Positions 6,324 to 11,833 of a DNA stretch of 11,833 bases are shown here, piece by piece (position 1 is the first letter of the stretch; every line of letters begins with the position of its first letter). A program made the position numbers and the translations under genes. Below the pieces are notes generated by a model. That model saw only the letters and a list, made by a program, of their open reading frames with translations, was not told the DNA's origin and ran no database searches. Source of the stretch: Actinomycetota bacterium (GTDB lineage Bacteria > Actinomycetota > Actinomycetes > Nanopelagicales > Nanopelagicaceae); the NCBI GenBank assembly GCA_009698045.1, contig WLRE01000035.1, positions 1-11,833 of the forward strand, written 5' to 3'.

Positions 6324-7631
6324 TTACGCGCGAAGAGCAACTGCAAGTTCGCGGAAATCTGCAACGAGTTTGTCGATTTCTACTTGCGTATGAGCCAAAC
6401 TGATTAACCACTGCTCATCAAGTCCCGGAGGCGTGATGATTCCACGGTTGAGTGACCAGAGCCAACCAAGTTCGGCAATCTCAAAATCCGTGGCTTTGTA
6501 GTCGCGATAGTTGCGAACAGGATCTATAGACCAAGTAACGCACCCTTTAACGCCAAAACCAACCGTGTGTGCTGGCAATTGGAATTCATTGATAATGGCG
6601 CTGATGCGATCGAGTGCCTGGTAGTTCAGCGCCTCAGCCGTTGCTAGCGCTTCATCAGTACAGATGCGATCCATTGCGCGAACGCCTGCCATAGCAAGTG
6701 GGTTGCCGTTGAAAGTACCGAAGTGCGCCATCCGACCATCGGTGACGGTATCCATGAACTTCTGCTTGCCGCCAAAGGCAGCGAGTGGAAGTCCGCCGCC
6801 AATTGATTTAGCTAAACAGATCAAGTCAGGCTCTACTCCGATGCGAGCCGCTGCACCACGAGGGCCAGCCGTCAGACCGGTTTTAACTTCGTCGAAGATT
6901 AAGACAATTCCAAACTCATCACAGAGATTACGAAGTGATTGCAAATAACCAGCATCAGGTAGAACAATTCCGAGATTTTCCAGAACTGGTTCCACGATGA
7001 GGCAAGCAATATCTTTAGCGTGCGCCGTAAATACTTCGCGAACTGCATCCGCATCGTTAAATGGGATTACGTAAACAGTGCCTGGTTCTGTGCCTGGTGA
7101 TGGGACAGGAATTGGATGATCTGCCGGGCCTGCTTCTGCGAGTGCCGGCTTTGCCGAAACTGTAAGGGGATCATAAGAGCCGTGGTATCCGCCTTCCATC
7201 TTTACGATGGATTTCTTCTGGGTATATGCCCGAGCAACACGAACTGCATACATGGTTGCTTCAGTGCCAGAGTTAGCAAAACGAACTTGATCGATACCAA
7301 AGCGGCGACAGATGCGCTCCGCCGCGTCACGCGAAATCGGAGAAGGTGTAACAAAGAGCATTCCTTCGCGAAGTGAAAGATCAATCTCCTTTATAACTTC
7401 AGGGTTGAGGTGACCGGCAAGCATTGCGCCAAACCCCATGGAAAGATCGAGAAGTTTGCGACCATCGACATCGGTCATGTATGCGCCATCTGCAGAAACA
7501 ATGCTGATGGGATAGGGATCCCAATATTGGAAGCTAGAGGTAACGCCCATAGGAACGCTCTTTTTGGCGATTTCACTCTCGGCTTGTGAGCCAGCCGTAT
7601 CCTGGGTGAAGCGAGCCCACTCTTGGGCCAT
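6324..7631 (-). CDS. Class III PLP-dependent aminotransferase (GSAM-like subgroup)
   Basis: This 435-residue enzyme belongs to fold-type I, class III aminotransferases and most resembles glutamate-1-semialdehyde aminomutase-like proteins. Visible motifs are the phosphate-binding SGTEA (121-125), GGYHGSYD (147-154) that stacks on the cofactor, FDEVKTG (246-252) with Asp247 contacting the pyridine nitrogen, the Schiff-base Lys275 in CLAKSIGGGLP, and GTFNGNP (305-311). It would move an amino group between an amine or amino acid and a keto acid; the substrate cannot be told. A true HemL role is unlikely, given its place beside amine-metabolism genes and an N-terminal extension containing YWDPYPI. 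ATG 7631 has a purine-rich GAAAGAG upstream at rather long spacing. It ends convergently with the SCO1-like gene and is divergent from the amidotransferase gene. Confidence 0.88.
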   Translation of the reverse strand: MAQEWARFTQDTAGSQAESEIAKKSVPMGVTSSFQYWDPYPISIVSADGAYMTDVDGRKLLDLSMGFGAMLAGHLNPEVIKEIDLSLREGMLFVTPSPISRDAAERICRRFGIDQVRFANSGTEATMYAVRVARAYTQKKSIVKMEGGYHGSYDPLTVSAKPALAEAGPADHPIPVPSPGTEPGTVYVIPFNDADAVREVFTAHAKDIACLIVEPVLENLGIVLPDAGYLQSLRNLCDEFGIVLIFDEVKTGLTAGPRGAAARIGVEPDLICLAKSIGGGLPLAAFGGKQKFMDTVTDGRMAHFGTFNGNPLAMAGVRAMDRICTDEALATAEALNYQALDRISAIINEFQLPAHTVGFGVKGCVTWSIDPVRNYRDYKATDFEIAELGWLWSLNRGIITPPGLDEQWLISLAHTQVEIDKLVADFRELAVALRA

Positions 7632-7799
7632 GAGTTCTGCAACTCTTTCGCGCGATACAGGTTGTGGGTCTTGCGATAACTTACGAAACGTTTGTGGTTC
7701 TAGAGTTCAGGTCATTTTGGAATAGGTACCGTTTGTTGAGCCTTAGGACTGCGACTCCTTTTCTGGTACTTACGCTCCCCTTTGTTTATATATCCGAGT

Positions 7800-7824
7800 A
7801 AAACCATCTGGTTTTCTTATAAGA
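7800..7824. promoter_or_regulatory. Adjacent palindromes in the divergent intergenic region (candidate operator/promoter)
   Basis: AAAACCA (7800-7806) and TGGTTTT (7809-7815) form a perfect dyad with a two-base centre. The 10-bp palindrome TCTTATAAGA (7815-7824) follows directly and contains the -10-like TATAAG. The site lies in the 297-bp gap between the divergent aminotransferase and amidotransferase genes, where a regulator could control either or both. No gene was recognised in the rest of the gap, 7632-7928. Confidence 0.35.
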
Positions 7825-7915
7825 GCCAAGGTAGCAGAACGGCGCAGAAAAGACACCTACCCCTATTTTCCCGTGTGGCGTATTGGACTTTTTTTCAAAA
7901 ATCTTCAATTACCAT

Positions 7916-7921
7916 CATAAT
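7916..7921 (+). promoter_or_regulatory. Candidate -10 close to the amidotransferase start
   Basis: CATAAT stands seven bases before the ATG at 7929, which again would give a leaderless message. TTTCAA lies about 17 bp further upstream as a weak -35. No Shine-Dalgarno sequence is seen. A promoter near 7818-7823 with a roughly 100-nt leader is the alternative. Confidence 0.3.
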
Positions 7922-7928
7922 TATCACC

Positions 7929-8645
7929 ATGAAACCGCGCCTGCTTGCAATACAAAATGATCCTACCGATCCACCGCACTTAGTCGGTCGTTGGTTAATG
8001 GAGATTGGTTTTGAAATTGAAATTTTGCGCGCATACGATGGTGAGCAAGTTCCTCCAGTACTGCCTGAGAATTTCGTAGGAGTTATTCCACTCGGCGGAC
8101 ATATGGGAGCGATGGATGATCACATTGCACCGTGGTTAAAAAATGAACGTGCACTATTGCTCGATGCAGTACATCGCGACATTCCTATCTTTGCCATCTG
8201 TCTCGGAGCGCAATTACTTGCCGCAGCGGCTGGGGGTAGTGTTTCACGGGCCAAAACGAGTGAGATTGGGATTTATGACATCTCTCCTACAACCGAAGGA
8301 GCGAGTGATCCGATATTTGCCCTAGCAGCCCCATCTCCTGTTGCGCAGTGGCACGAAGATGAAGTTGCTGCTCTTCCTGCAGGCGCAACGCTTCTAGCTA
8401 GCAGCGAGTTGTGTATGAACCAGGTGTATCGAATCGGCAGTACGCAATACGCCGTCCAGTTCCACCCAGAAGTAGATTCATCCATCATTCACACCTGGGA
8501 AGAACACGCCGATAACGCCTTCATCGAATCCGGCAAGAGCAGCGTTGAATCCGAAGTTAAAATGGCAGAAGAAGCACTCTTCGCCGCATGGAAACCCGTT
8601 GTGCAAAACTGGGGTCGTTTAGTACTTGCCAGCGTATTAGTCTGA
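7929..8645 (+). CDS. Class I glutamine amidotransferase-like hydrolase
   Basis: The 238-residue protein is a stand-alone class I glutamine amidotransferase (GATase1 fold). The nucleophile elbow is FAICLGAQLLA with Cys91; the catalytic His179 and Glu181 are in QFHPEVD; the oxyanion segment PLGGHMGAMDD is at 54-64. No synthetase domain is attached, so it probably hydrolyses a gamma-glutamyl amide itself or serves a partner. PuuD-type enzymes, which release gamma-glutamyl groups in polyamine breakdown, belong to the same superfamily, and the nearby gamma-glutamyl ligase gene makes that role attractive. The frame is open back to 7782, but the first 49 codons lack family similarity and the sequence MKPRLLAIQND matches the usual start, so ATG 7929 is chosen. 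Its stop codon directly abuts the stop codon of the convergent SDR gene. Confidence 0.85.
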   Translation: MKPRLLAIQNDPTDPPHLVGRWLMEIGFEIEILRAYDGEQVPPVLPENFVGVIPLGGHMGAMDDHIAPWLKNERALLLDAVHRDIPIFAICLGAQLLAAAAGGSVSRAKTSEIGIYDISPTTEGASDPIFALAAPSPVAQWHEDEVAALPAGATLLASSELCMNQVYRIGSTQYAVQFHPEVDSSIIHTWEEHADNAFIESGKSSVESEVKMAEEALFAAWKPVVQNWGRLVLASVLV

Positions 8646-9413
8646 TTATTGCGCGGTCATTCCACCATCTGCAGAGACAATCGAACCGGTCATAAACGAG
8701 GCCTCATCTGATGCCAGAAAGAGAACTAAATTTGCAATCTCGCGGGGAGTGCCCGGACGACCAATCGGTTGGAATGAATCAATAGTTTTATAGACATGAT
8801 CTAAGCCACCGAGCATCTTTGCATGCGCATGATTAATCGGCGTATCTACCCAGCCAGGGCAGATTGCATTACAACGGATTCCGGTCTTGGCATAGTCCAG
8901 TGCAATTCCACGAGTGAACATCACGATAGCGCCCTTGGACGCCGAATAAACGCTTAAGAATGGTTCTGAAACTAAACCATTGACGCTCGACATATTGACG
9001 ATAGAACCGCGAGAATTCTTGAGCATATGAGGCAGCGCAGCCCGAGTTAAATACATCGCGCCCATTACGTTGACTGAAAGTGTCCTTTCAATTGTGGCAT
9101 TAGTGACTTCATGAAAGACGCCCGGGAGATTTACACCTGCGTTATTAACCAGAATATCGATAGCGCCATAGGTACTAACCGCCTTAGCCACAATTACATC
9201 GCATTGAGCGGAATCGGAGATATCAATGGTGTAACCAATCGCGGTGCCACCTTTAGCAACAATGGCTTGTGCCGTTTGTTCGGCGCCTTCGGCGTTGAGA
9301 TCGGCGCAGATAACTGATGCACCTTCTTCCGCAAGTCGAATTGCGCTAGCTTCACCAATTCCAGAAGCCGCCCCGGTGACTATCGCAACGCGTCCTGCAA
9401 CTCGATCAGACAT
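8646..9413 (-). CDS. Short-chain dehydrogenase/reductase (SDR)
   Basis: This 255-residue enzyme is a classical SDR oxidoreductase. The cofactor motif TGAASGIG is at 13-20, Asp38 ends beta-strand 2 and favours NAD(H) over NADP(H), NNAG is at 90-93, Asn115 is conserved, and the catalytic residues are Ser143, Tyr156 and Lys160 (YSASK). PGWVDTP (186-192) and a C-terminal FMTGSIVSADGG are typical. It would oxidise an alcohol or reduce a carbonyl compound; the substrate is not predictable, but the neighbours suggest an intermediate of amine or amino-acid breakdown. ATG 9413 has a good Shine-Dalgarno sequence, AGGGAGAATC-ATG. The gene lies 65 bp downstream of the permease on the same strand, with a strong terminator between them, so it needs read-through or its own promoter. 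Confidence 0.92.
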   Translation of the reverse strand: MSDRVAGRVAIVTGAASGIGEASAIRLAEEGASVICADLNAEGAEQTAQAIVAKGGTAIGYTIDISDSAQCDVIVAKAVSTYGAIDILVNNAGVNLPGVFHEVTNATIERTLSVNVMGAMYLTRAALPHMLKNSRGSIVNMSSVNGLVSEPFLSVYSASKGAIVMFTRGIALDYAKTGIRCNAICPGWVDTPINHAHAKMLGGLDHVYKTIDSFQPIGRPGTPREIANLVLFLASDEASFMTGSIVSADGGMTAQ

Positions 9414-9424
9414 GATTCTCCCTA

Positions 9425-9465
9425 AAAATAATTAACCCGCCCTACCGAAGTAGGACGGGTTAATT
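9425..9465 (-). terminator. Strong intrinsic terminator after the permease, cUUCGg loop
   Basis: Read on the minus strand, AATTAACCCGTCCTAC pairs with GTAGGGCGGGTTAATT over 16 bp, with one G-U wobble that is a mismatch if read on the plus strand. The loop is UUCG closed by C-G, the exceptionally stable tetraloop. A T-rich tail, ATTTTTA, follows at once. The wobble and the tail both show that it works for minus-strand transcription, ending the permease message. The T-tract runs directly into the Shine-Dalgarno sequence of the SDR gene. Confidence 0.93.
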
Positions 9466-9478
9466 GTAGTTCGGTTAC

Positions 9479-10966
9479 TTACTTATTGAGCGTGTTTACC
9501 GCGCCCTTGAAGTGCTTGTGGGCTGAGGTCCACCACCAGATCATTGCAGCGCCGATAACGACGAGGAATGCAATTGGTGTGTAGTTAGCGGCCTTGAGAT
9601 TGAACTCCGCTCCCCACCAAACGCCTGCAGGTGTGGTTGGCATACAGAAGTAAATCGAGATGATTACGATTTCTAGAACCGCAATTGGAGCCATCCACTT
9701 CCACTTATTACCCAAGTTCCAGTCACCTTGCTTGAAGGCATCGCCCTTGCGCCAACGTAGCCAGATTGGAATTGCGAATGAACCGAAGAGTCCAATTACA
9801 GCCATCGATGTCACTGCAAAGAAGGCCACTGCTGACCAGATTGCAGGGATTGAGACCACAAGGGCCGCAAAACCGAGACCGAACGCTGCATGCGATGGGT
9901 TGCGATTCTTATCGAGCTTGGTCCAGTTCTTGTGGCCTGGAACAGCGCGGTCGCGAGAGAAAGCAAACAACATACGAGAGCCAGCAGTTACGCATGACAT
10001 GCCGCAGAAGAATTGACCGACGCAGGTAATGATCAAAATAATCTTGACCCAACCAACGGACATTGCGCCCATAAAGATTGCGCCAGAGAATCCACCGGCC
10101 TCAGTGATGCCTGCTTCATCAGTTGCTGCATACAAGAATGCGAGAAGCATGACCCAACCAGCAACAGCTGAGTAAGCGATGGACTTCCATAGACCCTGAG
10201 CAGCTGCCTTTGTTGCCTGACCAGTCTCTTCTGAAACGTGCGCAGAAGCATCGAAGCCAGTGATGGTGTACTGAGTCAACAAGAAACCAATTGGCAATAC
10301 ATAGAACCAGTAATTGCCGAATCCACTGTTATTGATCTGGTGAGTAAATACCCAAGAAGTAGATTGGTGCTTTGTTGGAATCAAGACAAGAATCAAGATA
10401 ACAACTGCGACTCCACCCACGTGCCACCAGACGTTAATGCTCTGAAGTTTATGGATAACGTTTGCGCCGTAAATATTCATTGCAATGTGAATGAGCAAAG
10501 TAATAGCAAAGACCAAGAAGACAAGCTTTAAATTGCCAGGATCAAATGAACTATTGAATAGATTTGCTGTGTATACAAAGAAGTTTGCAAAGCCGTAATC
10601 CACGCCAGCTGTTACAGCGACTAGGCCCATGAGGTTCAACCATCCGGTGACCCATCCATGAACTGGCTTTCCAAGATTTAGCGCCCAGTAGTAAATACCG
10701 CCGGCGGTTGGCATAGCTGAGAGAAGCTCAGCCATAACTAGTCCGATAATCATGATGAGGCTGGCGATGATTGGCCAACCAATGGAGATTGCTACAGGGC
10801 CGCCGTTATTCCACGCCTGTGCGAAGGTGGTAAAGCAGCCAGAGAGAATTGAGATGATGGAGAAAGAGATCGCGAAGTTGTGAAAGCCACTCCATTTGCG
10901 ATCGAACTCTTGTTTATATCCAAGCTCTGCCAACTTTTGTGCGTCGGCATCATGGGTATTAACCAT
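9479..10966 (-). CDS. APC-superfamily amino acid/amine permease
   Basis: This 495-residue, very hydrophobic protein has about twelve predicted membrane helices and belongs to the amino acid/choline transporter branch of the APC superfamily (GABA and choline permease relatives). Diagnostic stretches are the cytoplasmic N-terminus ending RKWSGFHNFAISFSIISILSG (first helix, with a glycine-rich break), AELLSAMPTAGGIYYWA (about 79-95), and GFDASAHVSEETGQATKAA in the middle loop. It should import an amino acid, GABA, choline or polyamine by coupling to an ion gradient; the exact substrate is not readable. The ATG at 10966 has a purine-rich GGCGGG upstream. It is divergent from the glutamine-synthetase-family gene across a 178-bp gap, which suggests shared control, and its message ends at a strong terminator. 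Confidence 0.9.
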   Translation of the reverse strand: MVNTHDADAQKLAELGYKQEFDRKWSGFHNFAISFSIISILSGCFTTFAQAWNNGGPVAISIGWPIIASLIMIIGLVMAELLSAMPTAGGIYYWALNLGKPVHGWVTGWLNLMGLVAVTAGVDYGFANFFVYTANLFNSSFDPGNLKLVFLVFAITLLIHIAMNIYGANVIHKLQSINVWWHVGGVAVVILILVLIPTKHQSTSWVFTHQINNSGFGNYWFYVLPIGFLLTQYTITGFDASAHVSEETGQATKAAAQGLWKSIAYSAVAGWVMLLAFLYAATDEAGITEAGGFSGAIFMGAMSVGWVKIILIITCVGQFFCGMSCVTAGSRMLFAFSRDRAVPGHKNWTKLDKNRNPSHAAFGLGFAALVVSIPAIWSAVAFFAVTSMAVIGLFGSFAIPIWLRWRKGDAFKQGDWNLGNKWKWMAPIAVLEIVIISIYFCMPTTPAGVWWGAEFNLKAANYTPIAFLVVIGAAMIWWWTSAHKHFKGAVNTLNK

Positions 10967-11016
10967 TAGATAAGTCCCGCCTTTCTAGAAGTTAGGGTTT
11001 AGTGTGACGCCCACCT

Positions 11017-11061
11017 CAGCCAATTGGAAGCACCAAAGCCCCTTTTTTGGCTGAACTTTGG
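11017..11061. promoter_or_regulatory. Overlapping dyads in the permease/ligase divergent region
   Basis: Three inverted repeats overlap in this gap. CAGCCAA (11017-11023) pairs with TTGGCTG (11047-11053), CCAAAG (11033-11038) pairs with CTTTGG (11056-11061), and CCAATTGG (11020-11027) is a perfect palindrome. The first two are interleaved and could form alternative structures, or they may be operator half-sites. No recognised GlnR- or AmtR-type box was identified. Confidence 0.25.
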
Positions 11062-11111
11062 CGCGCTGACGGCGTTGCCCCGGGTGTGCCTCGAGCAGTA
11101 ACCTCGGTCTC

Positions 11112-11117
11112 TAGATT
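11112..11117 (+). promoter_or_regulatory. Candidate -10 for the glutamine-synthetase-family gene
   Basis: TAGATT fits TANNNT and would give a leader of roughly 20 nt that contains the good Shine-Dalgarno GGAGG (11135-11139). There is no convincing -35 at the expected distance. Confidence 0.3.
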
Positions 11118-11144
11118 CTTTTCCCTGTCCCCTTGGAGGATTCC

Positions 11145-11833
11145 GTGGCCCTTAGCCTTGACCAGCTTCGCAAAGAGATCGCCGAAGGGCGGATCGATAC
11201 GGTTGTCGTCGGTGCTACCGATATGCAAGGCCGGCTACAAGGTAAGCGCATTCACGCCCCATTTTTCCTCGCCGATACGCTCAAGAATGGCACGGAAGGT
11301 TGCAACTACCTTCTTGCTGTTGATATCGATATGAACACGATTCAAGGTTATGCCGTCTCTTCTTGGGAGACCGGATATGCCGATATGGGAATGTCTCCTG
11401 ATCTCGACACTCTGCGCTACCTGCCCTGGCAAGAGGGTTCAGCCTTTGTTATCGCTGATTTTGTGGACCACGACCATGTTGGAATCTCAGTATCTCCTCG
11501 AACAATTTTGAAGCGACAACTAGAGCGGTTAGATAAAGCAGGAATGGTTGCACTTTGTGGCACTGAACTTGAATTTATTGTCTTTAAAGACACTTACGAA
11601 GAGGCGTGGGATAAGGGATACAAGGATCTGGTACCGGCCAATCAGTACAACGTGGATTACTCGTTAGGTGGCACTGCTCGGGTCGAGAAGTTGCTCCGTG
11701 AAATTCGCGTATCCATGGATAAGGCAGGCCTCATCGTTGAATCTGCAAAGGGTGAGTGCAACTTAGGTCAACACGAAATTGCATTCCGTTACGAAGATGC
11801 GCTTCGCACTTGCGATAACCACTCTGTTTACAA
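11145..11833 (+). CDS. Glutamine synthetase family gamma-glutamyl-amine ligase, 3'-truncated
   Basis: The frame is open from GTG 11145 to the window end (229 codons plus two bases), about half of the usual length of roughly 450. It belongs to the glutamine synthetase superfamily but reads like the PuuA / GlnA-like branch that joins glutamate to polyamines or other amines using ATP. Visible are the N-terminal beta-grasp domain (VVGATDMQGRLQGKRI, 21-36), SWETGYADM (73-81), GTELEFIVF (139-147) with metal-binding Glu141 and Glu143, and KGECNLGQHEIAF (202-214) with Glu204 and Glu211. The start has GGAGG five bases upstream. The divergent permease and the nearby SDR, amidotransferase and aminotransferase support a role in amine or amino-acid use. 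The C-terminal substrate and ATP residues are outside the window, so classical ammonia-assimilating activity cannot be fully excluded. Confidence 0.88.
   Translation, partial: MALSLDQLRKEIAEGRIDTVVVGATDMQGRLQGKRIHAPFFLADTLKNGTEGCNYLLAVDIDMNTIQGYAVSSWETGYADMGMSPDLDTLRYLPWQEGSAFVIADFVDHDHVGISVSPRTILKRQLERLDKAGMVALCGTELEFIVFKDTYEEAWDKGYKDLVPANQYNVDYSLGGTARVEKLLREIRVSMDKAGLIVESAKGECNLGQHEIAFRYEDALRTCDNHSVY

Noticed and set aside
6304..6325. AACTTA/TAAGTT repeat at the SCO1-aminotransferase junction as a bidirectional terminator
   Set aside because: AT-rich 6-bp stem, too weak to support; probably chance.
6324..7631. HemL, glutamate-1-semialdehyde aminomutase of haem synthesis
   Set aside because: The fold fits, but there are no haem genes nearby and the amine-related context and N-terminal extension suggest a different aminotransferase.
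7782..7928. N-terminal extension of 49 codons for the amidotransferase
   Set aside because: The extra residues show no family similarity and are of promoter-like composition; the family start fits ATG 7929.
9660..10531. Plus-strand frames opposite the permease
   Set aside because: Antisense to a clear transporter gene, with no start signals or protein-like motifs.

Overview
The window looks like chromosome from a streamlined, moderate-GC actinobacterium, most probably of the freshwater acI / Nanopelagicales type. Three things point there. The encoded heliorhodopsin has its key residues at exactly the positions I recall for the prototype freshwater actinobacterial heliorhodopsin. The ABC-F protein reads like a mycobacterial Rv1473-type protein. 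Spacing between many genes is 0-20 bp, with candidate leaderless starts. This placement rests on recalled protein resemblance, not on a database search.

Region 1 (1-2676, + strand) holds two tandem paralogous surface proteins. Each has a module carrying FGQG and SNIPDTC motifs followed by a LamG / concanavalin A-like domain. The first is cut by the window start. The second has an N-terminal membrane segment.

Region 2 (2706-6314, + strand) starts with a stand-alone TipAS-domain protein, followed 4 bp later by a heliorhodopsin. An ABC-F ribosome-associated ATPase follows, and its GTG start codon lies inside a strong 12+5 bp hairpin. Last comes a SCO1/SenC copper-chaperone lipoprotein. The TipAS-heliorhodopsin pair is the most unusual item here: a small-molecule-binding fold probably co-expressed with a retinal protein whose function is poorly understood.

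Region 3 (6324-11833) looks like an amine or amino-acid utilisation locus on mixed strands: a class III PLP aminotransferase (-), a class I glutamine amidotransferase (+), an SDR dehydrogenase (-), an APC-family permease (-) and, divergent from the permease, the 5' part of a glutamine-synthetase-family ligase of the gamma-glutamyl-polyamine type (+). The permease could import an amine, the ligase glutamylate it, the dehydrogenase and aminotransferase oxidise or transaminate it, and the amidotransferase remove the glutamyl group. The substrate cannot be read from sequence. A very strong intrinsic terminator with a cUUCGg loop separates the permease from the SDR.

I saw no tRNA, rRNA, CRISPR array, insertion sequence or phage gene.
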